From positions 14,125,115-14,189,114 of the forward strand of contig NC_031770.1 in the NCBI RefSeq assembly GCF_001522545.3: a DNA stretch of 64,000 bases, given 5' to 3'. Source of the stretch: Parus major (taxonomy: Eukaryota > Chordata > Aves > Passeriformes > Paridae). Made by a program: the position numbers and the translations under genes. Positions 24,719 through 39,700 of this stretch are shown here, piece by piece. Below the pieces are notes generated by a model, which ran no database searches, had not been told where the DNA came from, and saw only the letters and a program-made list of their open reading frames with translations. The stretch's first letter is position 1. Each line of letters starts with the position of its first letter.

Positions 24719-27700
24719 AATTTTTAGTGAAACTGAAATTTTTAGAAAAAAGACAAAGGAAACAAACAAATAAAAGCCACAAAAAACCCTACATAAACTT
24801 CCAGGCACCAGAGGTTTAAGAACAGCTGCAAGATTTGGCAGTGTTGATGGTATTTTAGATGAAGTAGCTATTGCAGAACAGGACAGTTTACAGCAATAGA
24901 TATCACAGAGCTTTCCTTTTCCTTCTTCTAGTGACTACATTTCAGACAAGATTCTATTCATTTACTTTGCCATCATATATTTTTTTAAGTTGAAGTGGTC
25001 TGTGGAAAATGTGAAAGGGCATTGTATATCAGTGTACTCTGACAAATACTTCCATGTCCAACACTGCCAAATAGCAGCATCTATTCACCTGCTTCTGCTC
25101 AACCCAACTCTTATATGAGGAGTTGCAGCAGATTAATTTGAAATGCTGAATTTGGAGCTGCTGTCCAAAAGGGCAAAAAGTTCATATCTGTGAGGAAGTG
25201 GGAGACATTCAGGTGCAAGCCAATACGTATTAAAGAGTGTGACTTCCAAGTGCAGAATCAAAGAAGGTGAGAATAAAAAGTGTATTTGAGGGAGGTCTTT
25301 ACAAGTATTTTAATTTGCAATGGAGGAAGCTCAGACTTTCTCAGAGCTACTGCAACAGCCCAAGGTGACAAAGAGCAGGTACCTGGGTGTTTCACTCTTC
25401 CCTGGCAGAGGAAGGTCAGCTTATGTCCTGCTAAGGCTTATGATACTGCAAGACAGTGGAAGGCATGGTTCTCAGCCCAGAGAAAGATTTACAGGGTTTG
25501 GTGTTATTGCTTGTGTTATTACTGCCTGTGCCTTCACAAAGGAGTTAACAGACAAGGAAAGGGCTGGAATGCTCACAGGCAGGGAGATTCCAAGGGGCAC
25601 TTTCACCCAACCATTGAGTGTCTGCAGCCCGTCCTTCCAAGCAGGGCTATTCACACTTAGAGGTTACCAAGTTTTACAGCCAGCCCCCTCTAACAAGAAG
25701 AGGGCGATGAATATTTTGCTTCTGAAGCAGCAAACTGGATGTGGTACTTTCACACCACTCAGCTGAGCACACATTACAGTGCTGTCTGGGTCTCTGTTAA
25801 CAATCATAAAGAGATATCAGACATTTCCTAAGAATCAGGTTACAAAAATGTAGCTGAGAGACATGCAAGGACATAAAAATTCCAATGAGATAAAAGCATC
25901 CCTGTTTACATAGCAATTCTGCTTCATTAGACTCAATGTGGCTTCATTATATTCAATGCCATTTAGTTTTGATTTCAAGGCTGCTTGTTTATACTGAGGC
26001 AGAGAGGGGGAAACACAAAACTCTGGGCTGAATGCAGTGTTGAAATGGATTTTAATATGCAATAAAATGTATATATCATGTTCTAGTTAAGAGAGCATCA
26101 CGATTTGCTTACATATGTTCCTGTACAAACGATATCCTAAAAATTAAATTTGCCTTCACTAAATCCCATAAGCAGAGAAACTCTTGATTGAAACAACTCA
26201 CAAACTACTCACAACAGAGTTCTCTTTTTCACCTATTTATGCAGATTTTCTGCTAGATTACATCCACTCCTATTCAGGGCTTCAAAGAATTATTTTTTTT
26301 TTCTCAGGGATGAATTTCACTTATTACTATTGATGCATATGTCCACTGGAGTCTTGTGCCAATGACAAAAAATCCAAGGGACATGGGCTGGTACCTTTGA
26401 GGCAGAACAGACTACTTGCCACTCTGTAAAATTGCCTACTTTCTTAAAATGCCTTTTATCAAATTTCTTATATGCAGCAGCTCAAACCCACCAAGGGCTT
26501 AATTTTTCATTTTATTGTATGCTATTTTGCACATCTTGCTATAGGGTTTCCCTGAAAGTGCATAAACTCATTTTAATTGTTCCCAGTGCTGACTCCCATT
26601 TAATTAAATGGTAGTACTCCAGCAAGATTTATTATACAGAAACTGAGACTTTTTTAAAGCTGTAATGGAACATATAATAGATGTGTCACATTTTAAAAGC
26701 CTAATTAAATCTATTGTTTCTCTATGTCCTCAGCATGTGTCTCTCAAGTGTAAGATATAATTTTAAATGGCTGAGATGTTTATTTCCATGATCACATGAG
26801 CCGGATCCACATTTTAGGTGGCTGCTCCTGGCAAAGCGGATGGAGCAGTCAGTAAGGGTATGTGTGGTGTGGGGCACTGCATACAACTCAGAAAAGGGGA
26901 AGGAGTGGGAACCAGAGGACATGTTTTGCCCTTGGTGGGTTTTATCTGATGTGCCTGGATGGGAGAGGGTGCTGAGGCAGGCTTAGGGATGCAGGTGGAA
27001 ACCCGGTCCCATTCCCCAACAATGTGCACAGCTTTCTGGCCTTCCACACCCCCAAACTGAGCCTGAGCCCTGCAGAGATGAACAGGGGAGAGCTGGACCA
27101 CCAGGGAGCCTTCCACCTCAGCAAGCAGCCTTTACAAACAGAGAAACCCATCACCGGTGTGGTGCAGGGGCTGGGCTTTACCTGCCTGCAGCAGGGAGCA
27201 GAGGTGGCTCTTAAATCCACGAGGAGGACAGAGAAGGGTGCAGCCAATGCCAGCATGGGAGCAGAGCAGGCACAGAACGCTTTCCTACAGGGATGCATCC
27301 CAGGACAGGCTGTTCTGAACTGCCCCATCCTCAGGGATGTGCCTCATAAATAAAAGTCATTTGTCTGGAGCTGGCTGGGATGGCAGCTTTGCATGAGCTT
27401 CCCCCTCCTAGCTCGGGGGTTCTGGAGTTTGGTTTCTTTAACCACCTCACGTACCAGCTCTCAGATGCTAAAAGGAAAAAAAATTACAGTGATTATTAGG
27501 ACAGAGCCAGGCAGGATTTTTTTCCAAAGCCCCCAGCATTAAGCAGACTCTTGTCCCAAAATGGAAGCTCCCAGCACTTGCAGGGGTAATTAGGCTGCAG
27601 CCTGCCTTTCTAAGAGAAATTCCCCTTTATCTGTAATCTCGGAACAGAAGGGATGTGCAGCATTTCAGAGACAAGCTGAGCTCCAGCTGAGGGAGGATTT

Positions 27701-30663
27701 GAGCCCGTGAGGAGGAACTCGGCTGTCCCAGCGGTGTTTGAGCCGCGGAGCAGAACCCAGGGCTCGCCTCAGAGCTGTTCCTGCTGCGGTCAGAGCCACT
27801 GCACCCCATCCCTTCTGCACACTTAATACAATCTCAGCGCTTTTTAAAGGCAATCTAATACAGCCAGTCCCTAAAAATGAGAATAATAACAGGCACCAAG
27901 GGAAGCACATTCCCTTAGAGATCATTGGAGATTATCTTAAGAGAAGAAAATTCAGTACAGGCTCGACATAAGATGTAATAACTCCTGAGAAACACCCTTT
28001 TATGGAGAATCAGAAGCACAGTGGTTATTTAGTCTTTGGCATCTATAACCTCTTATAGTGAAGAATACATTGTAATTATTTAGTCTTAAATAAGTAATCA
28101 CTTTTTTCCTGCTTTAATATTCTGAAAATAATTATATTACTTGAGGTTCATTAACTGTTTCCAGCAGAATAACCAGCTTTATTTAATTAGCTGGATGAAG
28201 CTTTTTAGTTACTTATTTTCTTTCCATCACTGATTAAACATTAGTTTCAGAAGATTAGCAGCCATTTTCTTCCAGTCAGTATGCTCTCTAGTTTATAATC
28301 TTTCCATGGGAGAAAAAAAAAATGGCAGTAAATCAAACTGAAATGCTGTGCTTACTTAGAAAAGACATCACTGAGAAATAAGGTTTGCTGAACTCTTTCA
28401 TCTGCTATCCCATCCTTAGCAGTGGAAATGGTAAAATGTTCAAAAGCAGAATGAATATCACTTGTAAGGGACCAGATTCCCTAGCTACACCTTTATTATT
28501 GAGCAAGAACTGTGCTCTGGTTATCCTCAAAGGGACACTGGCATGACATAAGCATAAACCTGATTTAATACACAAACCATGAATTCCACTCTCCTAGATT
28601 TGATACCAAAGCATATCACTTCACAGATTGAAATATGAACTGTTGCTCTCCCAATCCAATTCCAGCATATAATGGGCATCAGACATTCAGGAGTTATTCT
28701 TTTTCCTTAAATCTGACTTTAGGCAATTCCTACAGCAGTCAGTTCTACACATTTTCTGTAGAAGTGGTGAGTGAAGCACACCCCTGCATGCTTCAGCTGA
28801 CCCAAAAGGACAAAATAAATAAGCATGCACACATGTACTTTGCTTTTTGGCAAAGCACAACTCCTTGTATGCTACCCTGGAAGAAAAGGGGTGTGGATGG
28901 GAGGGGAGTGGTGAAAGTAAGGAAGAAAATATCTTGGAAACAGATGCTGTCTGTGTCTTTACCAAAAGCACCATCCAGCCCTGCCATCCTCCAGCCTGCC
29001 ACATGCAGGGAGAGAGGGAGAGGAGGGTTTGCAGGCTGTGGGTCTTGGACAGGTCCCTGGGCCACTGGGAACCCAGCACAGGCTCAGCAGGTGAGGAATA
29101 CTTTTATCAACAATTTACATTCCTATGTAAAGGACCAGTCACTGCAGAAATCATCACCTTCTCTTGCTGAAAACCATCTAAACTTCACAGTGGCAAAGAT
29201 CTGGACCACCAAAAACAAATGGTTATTGGATGGCTACATAACTTCTACTGCATTAGGAGAATCAACAGCTTTGTAAAATCAAGATCCAGCCACATCAGCT
29301 GTCTAGTAATGTCTTATTTTTTTAATTTTTTTTTAATTTTAGCTGACAGAACCTCCACATCTACAAAGCCTACAAATACAAGCATGAAATTTTATATCCC
29401 TCCTTTCAGTAGGGAAAGAAATATCATCTCAGCTTGCTTAGCCAGTTAATTTCCGTGCCCTGCACAAATTGTGTTAGTCTGCAGCAGCAAAGCCAGAACT
29501 TTCCCACTGTCCCTGCAGCACATTCCCTTGGAAGTAAGAGCAGCCAAGCAAATGCATGACTGCAGACTTCAAAAAGATGCACTGCTTTGATGTGTCATGG
29601 GCTTCAGGCAGCAGGTGTTAGCAGGAGGGTCAGGATTGGTGTATGGATCTTTAGTGAGGGCATAAATCGATTTCATCATCAGTAATAGACATTTGAAATG
29701 AAAATGCAATTTGTTTTAACTGAAAATGACAATAAGACATAAATATGACAAAATCCTATATCTTTAATATTTAATAATTAAGTATTAATATTTAATTATT
29801 AGTCATTGTTACCTTTCCTGTGCTCTCTTTTGGAAGTAAAAGGCCTTTTTTTTTGCAAGTATCATACAAACACTGACCTAAGCTCTCAGATCTCTTTACA
29901 GAGTCAAAGATCTCTTTACATTTGCCACCCTAAAACAACTTTACTGCAAATTGCAACTTCAGGAGGAATTCAGTCTAAATATTCCTGCACGGCATGTGCA
30001 ATAGATGTCCACATAAGCACTCCTGCAGCAGAGGCAATGGTGCACTATAAATGACTGACAGGAAGATCTGGGGAAGAGCCTTTTGTTTATTTGCACAGAG
30101 TCAATACCCAGCCAGCCAACAGTCAGAATTCAGACACCATTTAACACCTATTGTCAGTAACCTGATCTATTTGATCATTATATACATTTTCACAGTGGGT
30201 GAGACCTGCCCAGAACTCAACAAAACATGTCCATCTATTGTCTGGGTGTTGCAGAAGAAAGATGAAAGTGACATTGGGAAATGGTTTGCTTTCTTTTCAG
30301 GCAAGTGATGAGGTCAGGAATCAAAAAAATATTTCAGCCTCTCATTTCATCCCTGTATAAGCAGTTACTAAGTTAGAGAAAGTCTCTTTACAAAAGAAGG
30401 ACTTGATATGTATTTGTATAAAGGGTGAGGGAAAACTGATAGTAGGTGGCACTTTAGTTCCCATATTCCCAGAGCAAGATCGATGTTGAGGGATCACAAA
30501 TTCAGCAAAGCAAAGTTTCTCCTTTAAACACAGTACAGCTTGGGAGGCTATTAAAATTCCCTGCAAGCACGATGGTATTGGAGTAATTTAATTATGTCTT
30601 AGTAAAATTCTTTAGTGCAAAATTGTAAAACAAGAAATTCTTCAGGATTAAAGGACAAAAATA

Positions 30664-30722
30664 GTTTTTTTAATTATTAAATTTATTAAAAACTATTAAA
30701 ATTTTTAAATTTTTTTAAATTA
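30664..30722. repeat. A/T-only low-complexity stretch
   Basis: Almost 60 bases contain only A and T, built from overlapping TTAATTATTAAA and AAATTTTT motifs. It is low-complexity sequence with no other signal. Confidence 0.85.
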
Positions 30723-33700
30723 TGTTAAGCATGTTATTCCATTTCCCTGTCCCTCAAAATCCGGCTTGCAACAAAACTGGAGGATGAAGCCAACAGCTCT
30801 GAATGAGGTATTGCTCAGCACAGATTTCAGACATCAACTTCATTGACTCCAGTGAATCACGCTGGGCCACCACAATAAATTTGCACCAAGAGCAAGTTCA
30901 CTGCTTCAGTTTAGCCAGTCTGTAAGGAGAGGGATTCCTATTTAAGGAGGACAACTAAGATCTTGATCCAGCATTAAGAGGAAAAGCTTTCCTAACTGTA
31001 GCTTTACAGACTTCCAAAAATTTCAAACTTGTGGCTTTGACAGCCATTTCACAGATGCTCCTTCCCTCCAGCTCTGAGCCTCTCTGCTGGCTCTGTCCTG
31101 CTTTTCTATACTTTGTTGGCACCTCACAGCTCTGAAAACTATCACTTACTCTAAATTTTCTAGTCCATGCTCATAGCCAGCAACTGTGGTTGTTGCTCCT
31201 TTTCAATTTAGTGTTGTCATCTTGATTGACTAAATGGCAAATCTTTCAGTAGCTGATGTGTTTTTCACCATGTACAAAATAAGCATCTGACGCTCAAGGT
31301 CACAGACAGAACTTGGGAGAGCAGGAAAAGAGCAACCCCTAAAAGCCAAACAATGGGAAACAAAATTAAAAATCCTGACATTTACTCTTTTTCATGGTGG
31401 ACTGGCTTGCATGAAACTACATGTGATTTTTAACTATTTGGGACTATCAGAACAGATACTTCTCAGTCTGTAGATGGGTGTCAGGTTTTGGCAGCACAAA
31501 AAGTCATTACAATAAGTTCCCCTTCACTGTCCACCCAAACATGACCCCCCACCAGGGACAGGTCATCTGGAAATTTATAAAATAGCTCACCACCAAGACC
31601 AGTTTTCCTCTTCTCTTTTAAATAGTAGATAAAAATTGTTCGCCAGCAATTTGCACCCTGCAAGAAGATTTCATTGCATCTTGATAATTTAGGACTTTCT
31701 CTCCCTGCTGTCTGCAGTTAAGGCCTTTTTTTATCTGTTCCATCTGTGAAGTGCAATGAATTTCTGATAGACTTTATAGTGACTGTCCTTACAGCTTAAA
31801 TCTTCCCAGAGAACTTGTTTACCTGTGCTTACTAACCAGGCTGTGCCATACTAAATCATTTAAATGGACTTACAATTTGGTTGTAAAACATCAAGGGATG
31901 CTGACCAAGAACACTATCACATTATAAGCAGAAAACTTGTACTGTAAACATTGTTCTCATGCATTATACACAGTGCAAAGTTAGATATTTTATGCAGTAA
32001 TGGAGGCAATAGAGGCAGTTTTTTCTAATAGCATTATCAGTGTACAGGACTATCCTAAATATGACAACATCTTGAACTTCACAATGGGTCTGATTCTGCC
32101 CTGAATTAAGTGGTTTTCACCGCAGTTCCTTTCAATTTTTGCTGTAACAAGAAGATCTGAGCCCCCCTTGGGAGCTCCATCCATGTGTGTACATGTGGGT
32201 TATATTGTAGCAGAAGTTGGACACTATTACAAACCTGATACCCTTCCATGGAACAAGGTTACCACCCATGGTAACCCCTCCAGGGCTCCCTGGATATAGA
32301 GAAGCTGGTAGGACTTGTGAATGATGTATGAAAGCCATATTATTTTATTAAATTTTATTACAGCAGGACCTAGAACATCCAGCCAGAGGCCAGGGCGTTA
32401 TTGTGGCAGCTACTTTAAAATCATAACACAAAACCCCTGGAGACAATGGCACGAAGGAAGAGGTATTACCAGCATTTGATGGAGAGGAAGAATTCAGCTG
32501 ACAGACTCAAAGATGACCACACAGAAGCATCTGGCAGAGCCACATGATGTGCCCACACAATCTGGGTCATCTGCCTTCACACCAGGACACATCTCCCTAT
32601 CCTTATTCAGCTCTGAGTCACTCTGCACTTACTTAAAATGCCACAGCAAACACAAACATCAGCTCCTGAACCATGCCATGAATTCACTCACATTATCCAG
32701 GAGGGTAGAGCTGTCACCTCTAAAGAGTGATGTAGGGAGCAAGAAGTGGATGTGTATGGTGTGGATGTGACCAGAGCCCTGCTAAATTACAGAGATGACA
32801 GAGCTGCACACTGTTACTGCTCAGCCCCGAAAACTCATGTTTATGCTGTTTAACTACTGACAGCTGGGGATCCTAGAGAATTTTGTGGGCTTAGGGATGA
32901 TATCCTCTAGGGAAGGCCTCCTGAGATATCAGACTGAGTGACAGCACACTGTGATACTGTGCAGGAAGGGTTTCTCAGCTTAGTTAAATTTAGCTTTTTT
33001 TCTTGTGGCTATCCAGACTTCACCAGCCATAACAGAGATAGGATTATAAGCCAAAGGCATTGCAAAACTTCATCTTAAGGAGTCAAAGGAGAGAATTAGG
33101 TCAAAATGATCTGAAACAAAATCTAGTGGTAGGAAGGAAGGAGAGCAAAATAGAAAGGAAAACAAAAAATTCATACCACAAACATCTTTGGTCCTTGGGA
33201 AGGAGTCATAGAGGGATGAGACCCAGCCACTGAAGTGTAAAGGAGACGTGATGAGGATGCAGTGGGACGTGGAACAGGTAGTTTTGTACTTTCCATCTCT
33301 TTCTCTGCTTCCAACAACCACCACGTGTGCATCACCACATGCTTGTTGCCACCCTTCTGCTGCAAGTTTCCACAGCACTTTCTGAAACAAAAGTGATCAT
33401 ACAACCATTAGTTTTGCTTTGGACACATAGGTAAAACTTACTGCAGAGTTCACAATGAAGTGGATGAGGAAAGCACACATGATCTTTTATCCTGACTCTA
33501 GCACATTTGCCACAGCAGTCAGCTGGCCCAAACTGGCATGTTTATCAGACCCAGAAGAGGGTATTTGCCATCCCCCAACATTATCTTTGTTCATTAAAAG
33601 CTCTGTGAACACTCCAGTCTGAGAAAGAATCTGAGAGAACTCAAACAAAATAACAGCTCTTCTTCTTGATGAGCAAAAGTTGATTTGATTTATACTTCTT

Positions 33701-36700
33701 CCACCTGATTTATAGAAAAAGCATAAGACTGTGATAATGTGGGGTCAAAGGATGATCCTCTGGGTCAAATTCTGCTCACAGCTGTATAAAAACAAATTTG
33801 TACATCCATTTAATTGGTATTTAAATTAGTGCAACCAAGTGAAGAAATTGTCTAGTTGACTCTGATTTGACTCTCACACTACGAAAATTTAAAGCACAGC
33901 AGAAACTCCTATTTAAACAGCCAATTTTATGCAAAGGGACTGGCAGCCTCTGCATCCTTACAAGTCAGCAGTACCACCTCTTAGCACAGCCACAACTTCA
34001 TTTTTAAGCATGCACTTCCATGCTTTGTCCCATAGTCACCTTATCTTAAAGGGGAATTTCCCTATACATCTCTGAAAGCCTCTACATTGTCCTCCTTGCA
34101 AAGCCATCCCAAAATTTTCCTACAAAGCTGGCAGAACTAAGGAAAAAAAAAAAAAAAGAAATATCACAGCTGCAGTGAAGCTTCTGGCAAACCAAGGTCC
34201 CTGCTGTCCATGCACAAAAACCATCTCCTCCACCCATTAGTTGCTGCCCACACTTCCCTGAGCTCACCGAGATCTGTTTGTACAGCACTTGGGTACGTCA
34301 GGTCCATGGCCCATACTGAGTGTTCCCAGGCACAAGTGTAACACAGACCACAAAGAAATCATTATCAAATCACAGGGAAGCTAAAAAGAAGCAGCTTTTC
34401 ACCCACTTCCAGCAGACAAGAGGGAACTCGAGCTTTCCTAACTTCTTCTTGTACAATTAACACTCTTTCATTTCACTTTATCATCATGGGGCATTTTCCT
34501 ATTTGAAATTGTTTATTAACCTGAACCAATTTTTTTTCCTATGTATTTACATTTAATCATCCAGCAAGCCTGATTATCTTGAGTACTAATAATAATCAAC
34601 ACATTACTAACATCACTTTAGTTTTAAGCCTTATGACTAAACATTGCAAATTAATTCCAAGTTAATCAGTTTCATTAGCTATGCAAATATGTCTTCAGCT
34701 TAAAGCATTAAATCAGATTTAATTTGCTAAGACAATATTCACTGGGAGTTTATGCAATCCATTCTTGCTTTCTGTTAATTACGGCACATTACACTGTGGG
34801 GTCTCTATGCAAAAAAAAAATAAATAAATCTGAAAAGACAAAACTGTAAGACTTGTGCCTTCATTTGCAACTTTTGTATTGTGACAAGATCTGAAAACAA
34901 AAGGGAAAAAATCAAGTAAATGAGACCAAAAACAAAAAACAAACAAAAAAAGAAAATTACAACTTCCTTGTAGCAGAAAATAGAATGGATTTAGATGCAT
35001 TTAAACTTATATAAACTATAAATGTTTTCTCCAGATCACTGCATTGGGTTTTTCTTGGTGCAAGAGTAGTAACATGACATCACAGCATATAGGAGTGATC
35101 TCACTTGTGCTTTAAAGTATTTCAGTGGCAGGCATGAAGAAAACTCAGAGGATGCTAAGGTGCAGAATTAGTCCTTACAGAATGTGCAGATGTACAGACA
35201 CAGGAGAATTTGTGAGCAACTAACACTGTAGACAAACAAACAAAGTTGATCCTTTAATTTATTTGGGAAAATTTCCTTTGCATCAGTAGATGTTTCTCCT
35301 GTGCAGAAATACAAATATCAATGTCTTTGAGTAGGGATTTAAATGCCTGGCCTACTGGGCAGGAAATTACTAGAGATATCTAAGGTTCTTAATACAAAAA
35401 AACAATCTGGGAAATTGAGGAAGTGAGAGCCAGATGAATCAATGGGCTACTCTGGAGACTTGAATGGGCTGCAGCAGATCCAGCTGTGGATGTGCTCCTT
35501 GTTGCATCACATCTGAGCCTGCAGAAGAGCTGAGCATCCAAAGTACCAGCTCACACAGAAATCACTATTTACCCCTGCAAAATAAGGAAGGACCAGGGAT
35601 TAAAATATAACTTGAAGTCCCCATATGCCACTGATGAGTCAGTTGGCTTCCAGATGCTTCAGCTCTTAACCTTCAGTGACACTGGCCTGTGAAGAGGGAT
35701 GCTTGAAGGACTGGAAAGTGCTAATTATAAAAGCACTGTGTAAAAGTTTGCTATTGTTTTCCAATCTATTTAGGTATTGATTATGTTGGATTTATCCCAA
35801 CAGCATTGTGGAAATAGTAGATCCACCCTGGGAAGTTCTGTTTTCAGGAACACTTTGATGTTTAAGCTATGGAAATGGAATCCCTACTCAGTCTTGTGAG
35901 TGCTAATTTGAATGGCAGCGGGGTGACAGGAATGGTGCAAGTTACTGGTAGTTATTTGCATCTTACATCACATCTTCACATTTCTGCCCTGTGCATTTCT
36001 CACCCTTTGCAAGGTTTAACATATCTAAAGGCTGGCTTCAAGCCAGACAGAGTATATACATTTGTGTACAGCTTTAGTGTTAATGAGCAAAGAAAGAGCA
36101 GGCATAATTAAGGATTGAACTTAGAGCTAATTTTCATTTGGATGGGCTGTAACTGTTATGGGATTTCAAAAGATTTTTCCATTTCAGATACATCTTGGCC
36201 TGATACCAAGCACTTTTGATTTCAGTGACAATGAGCTGTGCCTCTCAACACTCATCACTCAGTCAGACCATGACTGGATGCATGAGGAGTTCCACACTCC
36301 AGTCATGCCACAGATCTGGCCACACTGCCCTCTGCAATGGCTTGTCATCCACACTAACATTGCTCTCCCATGAAAAAGTCCTTAGGGAAATGGATCAGGC
36401 TGGGTCAGCCAAATTTGAGTGGTGACAGAGGGATCTTCGCTTTGCACTTTTGGTATGTGGAACAAGTGAAATAATGTCACTTTTGAACCCCCTGTGCTGA
36501 GGTGCAGCTCTCCCATGACAGCCCAAGCCTGAGGCAGAGGGGATGGGAGAGCCTCAGACCTATCTTTGTCACACAACCAGCTTGTGCTTTTCTTCTGGAA
36601 CACAATTTCTGAATCAAGAGTGAGCCTTTCCAAACTAGTGAAAACTTCCTGCTGTTCTTTTTCCATTCTGCAAGCCATTTCTCACAAGCCATCTGCCTCA

Positions 36701-39700
36701 ACTTTGGCATGAGGATAATCTGGTTAGGTCTGGGTTGGCACCAAGCCGGTTCATTAAACCGGTGCTCTCTCAAAAATTGGTCTGCCCAAAAGGCACTTTC
36801 CTGGACCATCCATAATTCAGGTTTCTTTTGCACACCTAAATTGCATTAGTTACTATATAGAAGTCACATCCAAAGACAGATGTACGACTACACCCTGGGA
36901 CAAACTCCACCCTGTCACAACTACATGAACTTGGAGTAACTGAACATAGAAAAATGGACTGGGTTATAAAAGTTTGGGTTCACTGATTCCTCTGGAGAAA
37001 TGGAGGATGGGATATACACCTGCCTACTGTGGCAGCTTCAGCAAGTATTTACCTTTTTAGCAGACCTTTTCAGGACAAGAGGATCCACAGGTAGCTGTAC
37101 CTTCACCATTCATTAAACTCAGTGGGATTAATGCACACAACTAACTTCAGTCTTATGAATGTGCTCAACTTGCTTTTCATGAGATTGCTCACACCCATGC
37201 AATTTCAATAACTGAAAGACATCCCAGACATCAGAGACAAATAAAAATAAAATAAAATAACATTGTTATTACAAGTACTTCACTCTTCACACATGCTTAC
37301 AAATTTAAAAGGTATAGAATTAAAAAATTACTCATTTCCTGTAGTTTTTATTTGTCACAAATTAATATGTTTGCTTTTATTTTCATTCTGAGCCCTTTAC
37401 TCCCCTTAGCAGAACACAAATCTGTACAAAGGTTTCATGGACACATAAGGAGCATTGAAGCTCCCTCAGCCTTTTAGGATTAGATAATCAATTAAATACC
37501 TACTTAATAAAGATCAAAGCAACAGAAGTTTCTTTTTTTAAAAAAAGAGAATATTTGCTTATTTTTTTCAAGTTTCTCAGTTGCTCATCTAAACAAGACA
37601 CGTGTCAAAAAGTAATGAGGAAAGGTGTGAAAAGAGACTATCTTGACCTCTACATTTTTCACAACCAAGAGATGTGCTGAACAAATTTTATCCGTGGAGC
37701 TGCAGCAATTACATATGAACTCACAAGAAGTGTGCTCTGCTCCCATTTATTTGACCCCAAAGCAGCTGAAGTGGAGGCTTAAAGCAACATCCCACACTGA
37801 TACAACCTGGCCCCATTCTCAGCAGCTACACCAGGGACTGCCCCCATGACAGCAAAGAAAGATTAGGATCCTGTGTCCAGCCTGCCCTTGGCAAAGGCAC
37901 ATAGCACACTGAGAAAGAAGAGAAAAATGAACATAGGGGCAGATCCATGAAACATCTTTCTGATATTTATCCCACCCATATTCTTCTGCCTCATTTTATC
38001 TGGAAAACACTCTCCTCTGGCAGCCATGCACACAATCCCACACTTTCTCTGAGCCAAAAGGAACGAGCTGGAGACAGAAGAGTTGAGCCAAAGGGTGCTT
38101 ACTGTGTGATCTGGGCATGCAGCAACTGCTGGCTGCCTAAGCCAGAGCTCTTTCCAGCTCCCCTTCACACACAGCCTCCATCTGTGCTCAGGGGAGCCAA
38201 CAGGGGCAGCACCAAACCTACAGCTGGCAACACCTCTGGCTTCTTGGGCTGCTGCGGGGAGGTAGGAGAGTGTGAACAGAGCAACAATGAAAGGAGTAGG
38301 AAAGGATGCTGTGTGGGAGCTGGAAATAGGGAGGAAAAATCGAGTCCCCTACATGTCTCAGGGTGGCAGTGCCTGTTAGCCAGGCAGTGAACATTCAGGG
38401 AGAGCTCCCTGAGCCTTAGGGATCTGCTCCTCTGGGCACCTTGGGCTGGCAGGGCCAGGGCAGGAGAGGTGGGCCTGAAGAGAGCTGAAGTGTGCCAAGG
38501 CTTTCTCTGCTGGTACAAATGCCTTTTGGGGGAACAGGAAGCTCTTACAACCCAGAGGAGGCCAAGGGATGGGATCTGAAGCACATTAGGGAATACACTG
38601 CTGAGAGGCTGTACATGGGAGAACACAGCTCCAGAAAGCCAGTGGGACATCCCAAATTAACTTATAAAAGTAGACAATTACTCCAAATCCAAACAAGTAA
38701 ATAATCAGAAGCACTGCACTAAGATATCATCTGTGGCCCTTCCCCACCTCATTGGGCTATGGTGATGTGAGCCACCATCTGAGGACTCGATTTCAGTCTC
38801 CTTTGGCTGGTATTCAAACAAGACTGGCCCTGGTGAGCCTGACAAAACACTTCCTTTCATCCACAGTAGGCTAAGCTCAGTGGGAGAGCAAGAGTGTGTT
38901 CTGATGAGAAAACAAGTCAAGAAGTGTTCCAGAGACAGCAGGTAGAGCACACATCTCAGAAGGACATTAGCAATTACAGTACATAACAGAGAAACACAAT
39001 AAAGCCACAGCAGCAAAGACCTCTCAGTTAATCTGAATCAGAAATTGTAGAGGAAAAAAAAAAGAAAAGCAAGCAAAAGTTATAGCAAACTATAAAACAT
39101 AAGAAAAATTACCTCTTACCTTCCTTTACTCCAGGCAGCAGCATGCAGGTGCTCAAGCCCCAACCAAGAGCTGCACCACTCATCTGGAAGGTGGAAGACA
39201 CAAATCCAAGCCCCCTCTGATCAGGAAAGGCACCAAACCCAGGCTCCCTTCCCCTTCCAGGCAGCAGCATTTCTGCCCTTTGTGGAAGCTCTTTAAAAGA
39301 AAAGGATGAGTTTGCAAGGATTTTCTCCTCCCAAATGATAGGTGTAGTGCTTTGCAGCTCTGCATCCTGAATGGATGCAGCTGTTTGCCTCCAGGAGCCC
39401 AGCTCCAGGGTGAGCTGGGCTTCATATTCCTGCCTCTGCCCAGAGCTCCCTGGCTGACCTGGATGGCTCCTTATACAGTTTGCATGACTTGGGATTGCTT
39501 TTTTGGTGGGGTTTCATTCCCTCCATGAGCTTTACCAAGATGGTTACAGACCAAACCTTGGAGATGGGAGCTGATGCTGCAGTGGTTGGAGAGGTAACAG
39601 CCAGGCAGAGAATTTTGGTATCAGCCCCAGCTCTTCAGCCTCAGGTTGCTGTTGTCTTCTGCAAACACATCACAGCTAAGCCCAGGTACGAAATGAAATA

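Noticed and set aside
27024..27353. 109-codon frame followed immediately by an AATAAA-type signal
   Set aside because: Overlaps a similarly long minus-strand frame and resembles no family; the hexamer is common by chance.
28635..29276. 213-codon plus-strand frame
   Set aside because: No recognisable domain, no splice or promoter context, competing frames on the other strand, and odd composition for an avian protein.
38165..38650. 161-codon minus-strand frame
   Set aside because: Low-complexity Leu/Ser/Pro translation with a comparable frame on the opposite strand and no family signature.
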